Assembly: GCA_023451395.1 (NCBI GenBank)
Contig: JAEXZL010000210.1
Span: 1-16,000, forward strand
DNA from: Bacillota bacterium
GTDB lineage: Bacteria; Bacillota; Clostridia; Clostridiales; Clostridiaceae
Length of the DNA stretch: 16,000 nt
Direction: 5' to 3'
Part shown: piece by piece, positions 8,091 through 14,925 of the stretch
Position numbering within the stretch: the first letter of the stretch is position 1
Layout of the letters: the number at the start of each line of letters is the position of its first letter
Notes under the pieces: model-generated
Databases searched by the model: none
Seen by the model: the letters and a program-made list of their open reading frames with translations, nothing else
Told to the model about the DNA's origin: nothing
Translations under genes and position numbers: made by a program

Positions 8091-8100
8091 TGTACTATGA
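8070..8100. promoter_or_regulatory. Imperfect 31-bp dyad, candidate PadR operator
   Basis: The segment is symmetric around 8085, with 11 of 15 half-site positions matching (outer TCA/TGA, TAC/GTA, TG/CA and C/G). It covers the padR -35 box and spacer. Small PadR proteins bind dyads of this size over their own promoters. The link is inferred from position. Confidence 0.5.
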
Positions 8101-8282
8101 TACAAATATATATCTTTTTCTTAAGACTATTCTAATAATTCTTTAAATAAGCCAGGATACTTATATAAATCTACAGCAAACTTTTATATAATAAAATTAT
8201 AATTATCATACTAATATCAATCTATTGGTACGGGTTTTACTATTAATCACAGTAATTTATCTAATATGGAAGGAGAGATAAT

Positions 8283-9395
8283 ATGCAGCAGTTTTTGATT
8301 AAACCAAATATTTTAAAATTTTCAAGTTGCACTGAATTTACTAAAGCTTTTAAGGTAGGCAAAAATGATTTGATTCTCACTAATAAATTTATCTTTGAGC
8401 CTTATTTTGGCTCAATGACCCTTGATTGTGATGTAATATTTCAAGAAAAATACGGAGCTGGGGAACCTTCAGATGATATGCTTGAAGCTATTCTAAAAGA
8501 CATCAATAAAGCTTATAAAAGGGTTATAGCTATTGGCGGCGGTACTGTAATTGACCTGTCCAAGCTTCTTATCCTGAAGAAAGCCTCTCCTGTTTTAGAT
8601 CTTTATGATGGTAATATTCCAATAAAAAAGGATAAGGAGCTAATTATTATACCTACCACCTGTGGTACTGGAAGTGAGGTTACAAATATATCTATATTAG
8701 CCTTAAACAGCAGAGGTACTAAAAAGGGCTTGGCAGATGATGCTCTTTATGCTGACAGCACAGTGCTTATACCTGAGCTTCTAAAGGGTCTCCCATTTAA
8801 ATATTTTGCCACAAGCTCTATAGATGCCTTAATTCATGCTGTAGAATCCACCCTTTCACCTAAGGGTAATGACTTAACAAGATTATTTGGTTATAGAGCA
8901 ATAGAGACAATTTTAAGGGGTTATAAAAAAATAGCAGAAGAAGGTGCTGATGCTCGTCTTCCCATTTTAGAGGAATTTCTACTTGCCAGCACCATGGCTG
9001 GAATAGCTTTCTCTAATGCAGGCTGTGCTGCTGTCCATGCCCTTAGCTATCCCTTGGGAGCAAAATATCATGTGGCTCATGGTGAAGCTAACTATGCCAT
9101 GTTCACTGGTGTTTTAAATAATTATATGGAGATAAAACAGGACGGAGAAATAGCTAAGCTTAATAGCTTTATAGCTGATATACTTGAATGCCCAGTCTCT
9201 GAAGTTTATATTGAGCTTGAAAAGCTTCTAAATAATCTCATAGTTAAGAAGTCATTAAAGGAATACGGTGTTTCTGAAGAAGAGCTTTTAGAATTCACCT
9301 CTTCAGTTATGGAAAATCAGGGAAGGCTTATGGCTAATAACTTTGTAGAGCTTGATAAGGACAGGGTTTATAAGATATATAAAGAGCTTTATTGA
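8283..9395 (+). CDS. 4hbD: 4-hydroxybutyrate dehydrogenase (iron-containing alcohol dehydrogenase family)
   Basis: A cytosolic NAD(P)H-dependent enzyme that interconverts succinate semialdehyde and 4-hydroxybutyrate, a step of the succinate/4-aminobutyrate to butyrate route of clostridia. The 370-residue protein tracks the C. kluyveri enzyme closely as I remember it: FQEKYGxGEPSD (residues 53-64), the nucleotide-binding IAIGGGTVIDLSK (82-94) and IIIPTTCGTGSEVTN (121-135). The expected metal ligands are present: Asp181 and His185 (SSIDALIHA), His252 (AAVHALSYP) and His266 (HVAHGEANY). GGAGA lies about 7 bases before the ATG. It is transcribed alone, divergently from padR; TATAAT boxes occur at 8187-8192 and 8198-8203, but neither has a matching -35. 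Companion genes (CoA transferase, succinate semialdehyde dehydrogenase, dehydratase) are not in the window. Confidence 0.9.
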   Translation: MQQFLIKPNILKFSSCTEFTKAFKVGKNDLILTNKFIFEPYFGSMTLDCDVIFQEKYGAGEPSDDMLEAILKDINKAYKRVIAIGGGTVIDLSKLLILKKASPVLDLYDGNIPIKKDKELIIIPTTCGTGSEVTNISILALNSRGTKKGLADDALYADSTVLIPELLKGLPFKYFATSSIDALIHAVESTLSPKGNDLTRLFGYRAIETILRGYKKIAEEGADARLPILEEFLLASTMAGIAFSNAGCAAVHALSYPLGAKYHVAHGEANYAMFTGVLNNYMEIKQDGEIAKLNSFIADILECPVSEVYIELEKLLNNLIVKKSLKEYGVSEEELLEFTSSVMENQGRLMANNFVELDKDRVYKIYKELY

Positions 9396-9425
9396 TTTAG
9401 CTTATACATAGAAGTAAAAAAATTA

Positions 9426-9478
9426 AGGAGCATGGCCTATTAGAAAACTTCAAATAAGCCATGCTCCTCTTTTATATT
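9426..9478. terminator. Bidirectional intrinsic terminator
   Basis: Arms 9426-9436 and 9458-9468 form a perfect 11-bp stem. On the plus strand CTTTTATATTT follows, ending the dehydrogenase gene. On the minus strand a T-rich tail (with TTTTTTT) follows, serving the convergent gene ending at 9529. Confidence 0.85.
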
Positions 9479-9528
9479 TCTTCGTTAGAGCCAGGAAGAG
9501 CTCTATTTATTATTACTCCTTCTCTCTT

Positions 9529-10977
9529 CTACAATTTCTTGTTTTCTCTTCTAACAATCCAAAGAGCACCTATTATAACCAGAGCTAATATAACAATTAT
9601 AGGCATTAAGAAATATGCACCGTAAAGAAGCCCAGAAAACTTCTTAGAAATTTTGTTTGCTAGAGTTATTTTGTCATTCTCATAAAGGCTGAAGGATAAA
9701 TCTTCTTTCGGAAGCTCTTGATAGTTTCCTACATAATGGCCTTCCTCTGTTCTGTTTAATTCTAAGGTGCTATTTATTATATAGGGGGCTTCTTTAGGAG
9801 GAATTATTTCTATCTTAAGATCTTTAAAGCTTTTCCAATTTTCCGCAGGGTTCAGAAGATAATTATAGGTATATACTGGATTTTCTGTTTCTCTTCTATC
9901 TGCTGAACCTAAGGCATTATATGATACCTCTATCTCCTTTTCTTCTCCTCCCTTAAAATTTACTGTGTAAAGTATTATAAAAATCTCTTCGCTATGAGCC
10001 ATATTCTGCAAATCAATACCAAAAGCAAAGCTATTCTCAAAGGATTCCTCAAGTCTCTTTACCATACTCTTATAAAGAATATCTTCAGAAATTATACTGC
10101 TATCCCCTTGATAATATTCCTTAGTCTTATCTATAAGATAGTCCGCTACAGAAACCTCTTGGACATTTATTTCCCTTGAGAATTCTGCAGTTTCCTTAGT
10201 TTTTTCACCATCAGTATATCCATTAATGTCATAGTCAATATCCTCTCCAAGGATTAGGAGCTCTATGTATTCCTCTCCATTACACCAGCTTGTTAGCTCT
10301 ACTTTTCCCTCTTCAGTATGGAAGCCATTTATTCCAAAGGCGATAATCTTACTCTTTTCTTCATTGTAATTAAGGTTAAGAGCAATATTAATCTCACTTA
10401 CATTCTCCGGAGTAATAAGAATTTTAATAAGCCTTCTCTTAGTATCCTCCTTCAATATTTTACCTTCATAGCTGTTATTTAGACTAAGGAAAATATTTTC
10501 TAGGCTTAAAAGGCTCTCTGCCTTATCTTCAGATAATGAATTGTTTTTTAAATTAATTCCTGATGGATATATTTCCTTCTCAACCTCTTGGCCATCAGCT
10601 AATATTTGAATCTTCTCAGAATTAAGGGACTTAAAGGAGCTAATGAAAGGAAAAGCCATCTGCACTATAGCCTCGTCCTCACTGGTATTCACCATCTTAT
10701 AGCTGGCAGTTACTTTCCCAAAGGCTTCAGAGAAACTTCCAATACCTTCATTGAAATCAAAGATTAAATTCTCTCCCACAACCTCAATAGGAGTAGACTT
10801 ATCTATGGCAAGAATCTCTGAAGAATCCTTGCCTCTCCAATAGCTAGGTGCTGAATTTGCTGAAGCATCTACTCCATTTATCACAATAAACACTATTGTC
10901 ATAAGAAACAGAATCCTCTTATTCACCCTTGTCCCCCTATGAGTATTAAAATATTCAATAAAAGAACCAGTTATCAT
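9529..10977 (-). CDS. Secreted, C-terminally membrane-anchored protein of unknown function
   Basis: 482 residues. An N-terminal hydrophobic stretch (residues ~22-34, LFLMTIVFIVING) with a DASANS cleavage-like site indicates export. A C-terminal helix (residues ~454-474, MPIIVILALVIIGALWIV) followed by RRENKKL anchors it, with about 420 residues outside. The exterior is rich in beta-strand-like alternation; residues ~60-110 (IEVVGENLIFDF..., ASYKMVNTSEDEAIVQMAFPF) read like an extracellular beta-sandwich of the DUF4424 kind, but I do not recognise it firmly. Start: ATG 10977 has a near-perfect AAGGAAGTGATC ribosome site. An in-frame GTG at 10926 behind AGGGGGA would give a more standard signal peptide beginning MNKR, and either is possible. 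It follows the ABM-family gene by 21 bases (same transcript) and ends at the shared terminator. Confidence 0.7.
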   Translation of the reverse strand: MITGSFIEYFNTHRGTRVNKRILFLMTIVFIVINGVDASANSAPSYWRGKDSSEILAIDKSTPIEVVGENLIFDFNEGIGSFSEAFGKVTASYKMVNTSEDEAIVQMAFPFISSFKSLNSEKIQILADGQEVEKEIYPSGINLKNNSLSEDKAESLLSLENIFLSLNNSYEGKILKEDTKRRLIKILITPENVSEINIALNLNYNEEKSKIIAFGINGFHTEEGKVELTSWCNGEEYIELLILGEDIDYDINGYTDGEKTKETAEFSREINVQEVSVADYLIDKTKEYYQGDSSIISEDILYKSMVKRLEESFENSFAFGIDLQNMAHSEEIFIILYTVNFKGGEEKEIEVSYNALGSADRRETENPVYTYNYLLNPAENWKSFKDLKIEIIPPKEAPYIINSTLELNRTEEGHYVGNYQELPKEDLSFSLYENDKITLANKISKKFSGLLYGAYFLMPIIVILALVIIGALWIVRRENKKL

Positions 10978-10998
10978 AAGATCACTTCCTTCAATAGC

Positions 10999-11286
10999 TT
11001 AAAATAGCTTTTTCAATATACTTATATCCGATGGTCCCTCAGCTAATTTAGTCATCTGAGGAACTAGTCTTTTGAAATGCTCAGAAGCCATATGGCAGTC
11101 GAGGTGTTCCTGGCTTTCCCATTCCTCAAGAATGGTAATTTTGCAGCAATCCTTTGCATCCTCATAGGCACCATAGCTTATACAGCCTTTCTCCTTTAAG
11201 GTTTCCTGAACCATTTCTTTTAATAATTTCTCATGCTCTTTAAGGTTGTCCTTCTTGACTTTCTTTACTGCTACCACCTTTATCAC
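10999..11286 (-). CDS. Antibiotic biosynthesis monooxygenase (ABM)-family small protein
   Basis: 95 residues with the dimeric ferredoxin-like ABM fold pattern: an initial strand (IKVVAVKKV), a helix of Lys/Glu-rich residues, GCISYGAYED, then CCKITILEEWESQEHLDCHMASEHFKRLVP, where the EEWxSxxxxxxHxxSxHF core is the family hallmark. Relatives include YgiN-like quinol monooxygenases and stress proteins; the reaction is not predictable from sequence. A GTG at 11295 is possible, but GAGG at 11300-11297 lies correctly spaced for the GTG at 11286, so I use that. It is divergent from the TetR gene and likely co-transcribed with the secreted-protein gene downstream. Confidence 0.8.
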   Translation of the reverse strand: MIKVVAVKKVKKDNLKEHEKLLKEMVQETLKEKGCISYGAYEDAKDCCKITILEEWESQEHLDCHMASEHFKRLVPQMTKLAEGPSDISILKKLF

Positions 11287-11464
11287 TAAAACCACCTCTT
11301 GATTTATCTTATATATTTAATTCTACTATGGTACCTTTCAAATATCCATTTTATTATTATTGAAAATATACCTATAGCAAGATTTCTAAAGGAGATGTTT
11401 TTTTCTTCCTAAAAGTTTGTTATTATATTGATAGCAAGAACATTTTATAGTAAATAATAACAGC

Positions 11465-11476
11465 TATGTATACATA
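11465..11476. promoter_or_regulatory. 12-bp perfect palindrome, candidate TetR operator
   Basis: TATGTATACATA lies immediately before the tetR ribosome site, between the divergent TetR and ABM-family genes. A direct repeat, ATAGCAAGA, also occurs at 11374-11382 and 11431-11439. Autoregulation is an inference from position; a 12-bp AT-rich palindrome can arise by chance. Confidence 0.35.
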
Positions 11477-11488
11477 ATTGGAGGAAAT

Positions 11489-12082
11489 ATGAGAGAACTA
11501 AACAGCGTTCAGGAAAAGATATTAGATAAGACTTTATTATTAATAAGTAAAAATGGGTCCAGCAGTGTTTCTATAAGAGCTATAGCCAAGGAGGCAGAAG
11601 TTAATGTCAGTGCTATTAACTACTATTTCAGAAGCAAGGATGAGCTTTTAAGAGAGGTAAAGGAATTCTATATGAAGAATACCCTAGCTGCCTATGCTAC
11701 ACTGGATAGATTAGACCTAGAGGATGAGGAAAGACTTCTTCTTACTTGTAACGAAATAATGGAGTATACCCTAAGGTATCCTGGAATAATGGTTATTTTA
11801 AAGGAAGCTCAGGAACATAAAGAGGAAGACACCCTATCAAATGAAATTATTAAAATTACAGAGGAAATGAACCATAAGCTTGAACTCTGTCTTTTTAAGG
11901 TTATTGGCAAGGATAAGCACACTAATAATAGAAAAAGCACCATTTTCTTTTCTTCCCTCCTTTACCCTGTGGTAAACCATAGTTTTTTCATATTTCCTCA
12001 TTTAAATTTAGCTGATAAAGCTGAAAGGCTTAAATATATAAGCAGTATTATATATCTCTTAAAAATACCTATGGAAGAGTAA
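11489..12082 (+). CDS. TetR/AcrR family transcriptional regulator
   Basis: 197 residues, the usual length. The N-terminal helix-turn-helix spans residues ~8-52: KILDKTLLLISKNG, SSVSIRAIAKEAEVNVSAINYYF and RSKDELL, with the characteristic Ala-Ile-x-x-x-Ala and Tyr-Tyr-Phe positions. The C-terminal ligand-binding region is all-helical and diverged, as expected, so the inducer cannot be inferred. GGAGG sits 5 bases before the ATG. A weak promoter (TTGATA at 11428-11433, 17 bases, TAAATA) may drive it. It is transcribed divergently from the ABM/secreted-protein pair, the common layout for a repressor and its target. Confidence 0.9.
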   Translation: MRELNSVQEKILDKTLLLISKNGSSSVSIRAIAKEAEVNVSAINYYFRSKDELLREVKEFYMKNTLAAYATLDRLDLEDEERLLLTCNEIMEYTLRYPGIMVILKEAQEHKEEDTLSNEIIKITEEMNHKLELCLFKVIGKDKHTNNRKSTIFFSSLLYPVVNHSFFIFPHLNLADKAERLKYISSIIYLLKIPMEE

Positions 12083-12085
12083 TAG

Positions 12086-12113
12086 CAAAAGCCGGGTGGC
12101 TTAACGTCACCCG
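12086..12113 (-). terminator. Terminator of the minus-strand immunity-type array, inside repeat A
   Basis: On the minus strand CGGGTG (12113-12108) pairs with CACCCG (12098-12093) around a 9-base loop, followed by GC and TTTT (12090-12087). It lies between the convergent tetR gene and the last array gene. A second GC-rich hairpin of the same repeat adjoins it. Confidence 0.55.
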
Positions 12114-12150
12114 ACCACATTACACCGCCCGGCAAAGCCGGGTGAATAAC
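12096..12150 (-). repeat. GC-rich two-hairpin repeat, copy A
   Basis: A 55-base unit that aligns without gaps to 15,349-15,403 (42 of 55 identical by eye). It contains one hairpin around CGGGTG/CACCCG, partly outside the unit, and one around CCCGGC-TTT-GCCGGG. The GC content contrasts sharply with the flanks. It lies 54 bases beyond the stop of the gene at 12,204. Confidence 0.7.
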
Positions 12151-12203
12151 TGAAACTAATTTTACTTAAAAACCAAACATCACACTCTTTTAAATTTATT
12201 ATG

Positions 12204-12671
12204 CTAGAAGGGATAATCATATCTTATATCATTCCAAAAATATACTAAGTTTTTAAATTGTAATTTTACGTGGCACCAAAACGAATGCTGATCCCCTCTA
12301 ATTTGTCCTATATACAGGCCACCTCCCGTCGAATAGAATTCTTCTACTATCTCAAACTTCCATTTTCCCGCATTTATATTTTCCAAAAAAACTTTACGTT
12401 CAACATCATACATTGAATCAAAATATAAATCTTCGGACAATCGCTGAGTCCTAATCTCTTTGATGGATATATCCTCAATTTCACACTGCTCTATAACTAT
12501 TTGAGCGGCATCCGTACGATAGTATTTATTTCGTTGGCTGTCTTTTTTAACAAATCCATACTCTGAAAATTTAATAGTGACCTCACTTCCTTTTGTTTGT
12601 ATGTTTGTAATTAGACAATCCGATAATATTATATCTGGATATTTATTGATTCCTTTTTCTTTCCATATCAT
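12204..12671 (-). CDS. Putative immunity protein (unrecognised family)
   Basis: 155 residues, soluble, no signal peptide or membrane span, ending in aromatic-rich LVYFWNDIRYDYPF. I do not recognise the family. Function is inferred from position only: its ATG overlaps by four bases (ATGA) the stop of a short reading frame (12,668-12,805) that looks like the tail of a polymorphic toxin, the classic toxin-then-immunity coupling. AAAGGAGA supplies the ribosome site about 8 bases upstream. It is the last gene of the minus-strand array and is followed by repeat A with its terminator. An immunity protein would neutralise the cognate toxin tip in the cytosol by direct binding. Confidence 0.55.
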   Translation of the reverse strand: MIWKEKGINKYPDIILSDCLITNIQTKGSEVTIKFSEYGFVKKDSQRNKYYRTDAAQIVIEQCEIEDISIKEIRTQRLSEDLYFDSMYDVERKVFLENINAGKWKFEIVEEFYSTGGGLYIGQIRGDQHSFWCHVKLQFKNLVYFWNDIRYDYPF

Positions 12672-12805
12672 CTTATCTTTCTCCTTTTAGTCATTTGGTA
12701 AATTCCATCTATTTTTGTCATCCAATCTGCCACTTTATTTGTGATATTAGCATGTGGATTCCCGGCATCATGCCATGTACCATCTTGAAGATAAAAGATA
12801 GCTAC
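12668..12805 (-). pseudogene. Remnant of a toxin C-terminus, overlapping the next gene
   Basis: A 45-codon open stretch closed upstream by in-frame TAG and TGA and with no start codon of its own plus ribosome site. It reads VAIFYLQDGTWHDAGNPHAN, then a helix-like ITNKVADWMTKIDGIYQ, ending in basic TKRRKIR. Composition and the ATGA overlap with the downstream gene suggest the last part of a secreted toxin whose upstream part was lost. That is inference; no family match is claimed. Confidence 0.5.
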
Positions 12806-12828
12806 CTATCAGAATAACTGCATGTATT

Positions 12829-13395
12829 TTATATTTTAGATATAGAAAGCACCTTATAGTTATCATTTTCATCAATCATTTTTCTAACTGCATTGAGTGT
12901 GTTTTTCATATCATTTGCAGTAATGAATAAATCCAAATGATCAGTAGGTGTAATTATTACTTTGGCATTTGGTATTAAAAAATGCGTAAATGAATTATAT
13001 TTAAAATTTGAGTACGTAAAATATTCCAATATATTTTTTTCATTAACATTAATTGCACCAGAAAAATTAGTCCTTATCCCTTTTGTATGAAACATCTCAG
13101 CTAATTCAGGACTTTTACTTTTATTCATAATCCATTTATATTTATATTTCGCAACAATAATTGTTCCAGTAGATAAATACTCTATTAAATCTAAAACTAT
13201 ATCTTTTAAAATATTAGCTTGCTCAATAAAGTTTTCAGGTAATCCTCCAAATTGAATGTCATCAAACCTAATAGCATCAATATCATCATTAAATCTTATT
13301 ATAATTTGTCCATTAGCAGAATTATGATTGTTAAAGTCATAAAAAGAAAAAGATTCTTTAATTTTATTAAGTTCACTAGTAGATAAAATCATCAT
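12829..13395 (-). CDS. Putative immunity protein (unrecognised family)
   Basis: 188 residues, acidic-to-neutral, no signal peptide or transmembrane span, Asn/Ile/Phe-rich. Two adjacent ATG codons (13395 and 13392) lie downstream of AAGGAG, with a long 13-base spacing to the first. The sequence alternates strands and helices (INVNEKNILEYFTYSNFKYN; AKVIITPTDHLDLFITANDM), with no motif I can name. It lies 3' of a toxin-tail remnant (13,483-13,602) and 5' of another (12,668-12,805), which is why I suggest immunity. Base composition is more AT-rich than the metabolic genes to the left. Confidence 0.5.
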   Translation of the reverse strand: MMILSTSELNKIKESFSFYDFNNHNSANGQIIIRFNDDIDAIRFDDIQFGGLPENFIEQANILKDIVLDLIEYLSTGTIIVAKYKYKWIMNKSKSPELAEMFHTKGIRTNFSGAINVNEKNILEYFTYSNFKYNSFTHFLIPNAKVIITPTDHLDLFITANDMKNTLNAVRKMIDENDNYKVLSISKI

Positions 13396-13427
13396 TTAAG
13401 ATCACACACTCCTTAACCGATAAGCGG

Positions 13428-13480
13428 TTTTATCTAATAATAGATAGGGGAATACTTCCCCTATCTATTATTAGATAAAA
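13428..13480. repeat. Perfect 23-bp inverted repeat with nested palindromes
   Basis: Arms 13428-13450 and 13458-13480 are exact reverse complements around a 7-base loop (AATACTT). Each arm itself contains a palindrome, TATCTA-ATAA-TAGATA, ending in GGGG or CCCC. The plus strand continues TTTTATTTT, but no plus-strand gene precedes it; the minus strand has no T-run. A small AACCG/CGGTT hairpin adjoins at 13415-13429. It separates a toxin remnant from its downstream gene. Confidence 0.75.
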
Positions 13481-13482
13481 TT

Positions 13483-13602
13483 TTATTTTGGTGACTTGTT
13501 TTTATTCTTAGGACCATTAGGCAATATTTCATTACCTTTGAAATCCACTTCTCTGATTTTATTTTCCTTACTATCACTTACTAATTTATGCTTGCCGGCT
13601 GG
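13483..13602 (-). pseudogene. Remnant of a toxin C-terminus (39 codons)
   Basis: Open between an in-frame TAA at 13605-13603 and its own stop at 13485-13483, without a start codon. It reads PAGKHKLVSDS, then KENKIREVDFKGNEILP and NGPKNKNKSPK. The KIREVDF-GNEILPNGPKNKNK style is what I associate with the extreme C-terminus of Rhs/YD-type polymorphic toxins; this is recall, not a search. It lies 87 bases upstream of the 188-residue orphan gene, with the perfect palindrome between them. Confidence 0.55.
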
Positions 13603-13617
13603 TTAAATATCTATATA

Positions 13618-13926
13618 TTAGCATTTGTCTGTTAATCTTTTCCACCATATGTCTGATCTAAATTCTCCTGGAATATCATCCTCCAAGGGATTTTCTACAC
13701 CTATCTTCTCTAATTCATCAGCCCATAAATCCCGTTTTGAATCTGGCAACTTCTTTCCACACCATGGACAACGAGTAATTGTAATATAAGATTCTCCTGA
13801 GTCATGTACTATGATACCATATTCATCAAATTGCTTTACATATAGTATGATATTATCTGAAACAAACGGATTCTCTCCCGGATTCTGCTCAATAAAATAT
13901 TTCATATTATCACAGCAATAATTCAT
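13618..13926 (-). CDS. Cys-rich small protein, DUF6980-like; putative immunity protein
   Basis: 102 residues. It begins MNYCCDNMKYFIEQ and carries a zinc-ribbon-like knuckle CPWCGKKLPDSKRDLW (residues ~53-68), followed by a C-terminal tail with IPGEFRSDIWWKRL. This order (CC near the start, CPWCGKKLP, then an EF-SD-WW tail) matches my memory of the DUF6980 family, whose role is not established. GAGGT lies 7 bases before the ATG. The neighbours are toxin-tail remnants and other small orphan genes, so an immunity role is plausible. It would be a cytosolic protein, with no signal peptide. Confidence 0.65.
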   Translation of the reverse strand: MNYCCDNMKYFIEQNPGENPFVSDNIILYVKQFDEYGIIVHDSGESYITITRCPWCGKKLPDSKRDLWADELEKIGVENPLEDDIPGEFRSDIWWKRLTDKC

Positions 13927-13937
13927 AAATATTACCT

Positions 13938-14006
13938 CTAATTTATTCTTATAGTTCTTTCTAGAACTGCCGGTTTATACATTTCCCCTGAGGAAGATGA
14001 ATACCG
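13938..14006 (-). pseudogene. Possible toxin-tail scrap upstream of the DUF6980-like gene
   Basis: A 22-codon stretch between in-frame stops (TGA at 14009-14007, TAG at 13940-13938) reading RYSSSSGEMYKPAVLERTIRIN. It has no start codon and ends 12 bases before the next gene's ATG. Only its position, equivalent to the better remnants, supports it; such short frames occur by chance. A plus-strand stem-loop (CCTGA 13987-13991 / TCAGG 14019-14023, then TTTTT) overlaps it. Confidence 0.2.
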
Positions 14007-14056
14007 TCATCCCTCTATTCAGGTTTTTCTAGCCGATTTGAGAACAGACAAATATC

Positions 14057-14365
14057 CTAAAATCCAGCTAGATCATCTACAACTGTCCATTTAAATAATT
14101 CCATAAAATCTTTAAAACACTTTTCACATATCCACGTCCGTCCATCCAGAGTACAATATCCATCTGTCGAACAATCTTCCATACCATTGTAATTTTCCAT
14201 AAATTTATGCCAGCAAAAGTCGCAATGTTCATGATCATTGTATTTACGAGGATTCTCATTAGGCATAACCATTGCTGAAAGATTAGACTTAAAACTTTTG
14301 TGAATAAGAGACACTCCCATTAAATAATCCTCTTGATCTCTTATTCTCCAATCATTTATGTTCAT
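14057..14365 (-). CDS. Cys/His-rich small protein; putative immunity protein
   Basis: 102 residues, soluble. It has three Cys-containing clusters: HEHCDFCWHKF (residues ~46-56), CSTDGYC (~65-71) and WICEKCFKDFMELFKW (~78-93). The spacing suggests one or two structural zinc sites. I have a memory of similar small proteins beginning with a W-R-x-x-x-Q-E-x-Y-L-x-G-V-x-L segment, as here, but no family name. AAAGGAGG lies 8 bases before the ATG, a strong ribosome site. It sits between tail-like scraps and repeat C in the same orientation as the other array genes. Confidence 0.6.
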   Translation of the reverse strand: MNINDWRIRDQEDYLMGVSLIHKSFKSNLSAMVMPNENPRKYNDHEHCDFCWHKFMENYNGMEDCSTDGYCTLDGRTWICEKCFKDFMELFKWTVVDDLAGF

Positions 14366-14386
14366 TTTATCTCCCTCCTTTAGGTA

Positions 14387-14461
14387 TTAATGCTCCATAT
14401 AGTAGGTTTTTACGCCAGAGTGGTTTGATAGCATCCAACTTTTACAATTCTTATCTTTTCG
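14387..14461 (-). pseudogene. Possible toxin-tail scrap abutting repeat C
   Basis: A 24-codon stretch between in-frame stops, reading RKDKNCKSWMLSNHSGV then KTYYMEH. It starts inside repeat C and ends 21 bases before the ATG of the Cys/His-rich gene. It has no start codon. The arrangement mirrors the large remnant that begins at repeat B. Alone it is too short to be convincing. Confidence 0.25.
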
Positions 14462-14527
14462 TCACCCGAAGAAGTGACTTTCTCACAGAATCAGAAATTT
14501 ACGGGGGTGGCAAAGCGGGATGAATAA
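14459..14527 (-). repeat. Degenerate copy C of the GC-rich repeat
   Basis: Its left end shares CGTCACCCGA (14460-14469) with copy A. Its right end, GGCAAAGCGGGATGAATAA (14509-14527), matches the GGCAAAGCCGGGTGAATAA of copy A with two differences. The middle is replaced and longer. It starts 9 bases beyond the stop of the gene at 14,537. Confidence 0.5.
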
Positions 14528-14536
14528 TTCATTTAA

Positions 14537-14902
14537 TCAGTTTATTTCAAATTCCTTTGCAAGTATCCACCCCTGTAAACCATATGAGCACCGAATTTTA
14601 ATGTACTTATATTTGTTATCATTTATAATTCTTTTTAAATCTTGAATGTTTTGATAATCTACTGGCCAGCATTCTTGTTTTTTCTTTTCCAATGTAGACA
14701 AATTGTCTTTTATGAAATCATCAATATTACACTCTTCAATGTCTAAAATTATGTTGTATTCAAGAATACTCTGAAACGAATGCGTCAAAACATCTTTAGC
14801 TATAAATTGACTCATTCTTTCTCCCTTTCTATCTTGAGCACATATTTCAATGGTTTTATTTTTAAAATTCACATTATATGAACTTATTATATAGTCATGC
14901 AT
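14537..14902 (-). CDS. Putative immunity protein (unrecognised family)
   Basis: 121 residues, soluble and acidic, beginning MHDYIISSYNVNFKNKTIEI and containing SFQSILEYNIILDIEE (residues ~42-57). This layout (M-H-D-x-x-I, two strands, then a helix ending in I-L-x-D-I-E-E) resembles a small-protein family I have seen near polymorphic toxins, but I cannot name it. An ATG at 14932 would add ten residues, but it lacks a ribosome site and precedes AGGG, which is well spaced for ATG 14902. It follows the decayed toxin remnant (stop at 14928-14926) by 23 bases and is followed 9 bases later by repeat C. Confidence 0.6.
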   Translation of the reverse strand: MHDYIISSYNVNFKNKTIEICAQDRKGERMSQFIAKDVLTHSFQSILEYNIILDIEECNIDDFIKDNLSTLEKKKQECWPVDYQNIQDLKRIINDNKYKYIKIRCSYGLQGWILAKEFEIN

Positions 14903-14925
14903 ACTATTATCCCTGCTTTCAATAT

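Noticed and set aside
8101..8282. Riboswitch or promoter upstream of 4hbD
   Set aside because: Two TATAAT boxes have no partner -35 and no conserved riboswitch core was recognised.
9489..9505. AGAGC/GCTCT hairpin near the exoprotein gene end
   Set aside because: Five pairs, no T-run; the adjacent 11-bp bidirectional terminator accounts for termination.
14077..14259. Minus-strand 60-codon frame inside the Cys/His-rich gene
   Set aside because: Nested out of frame in a gene with conserved Cys clusters and a strong ribosome site; no support of its own.
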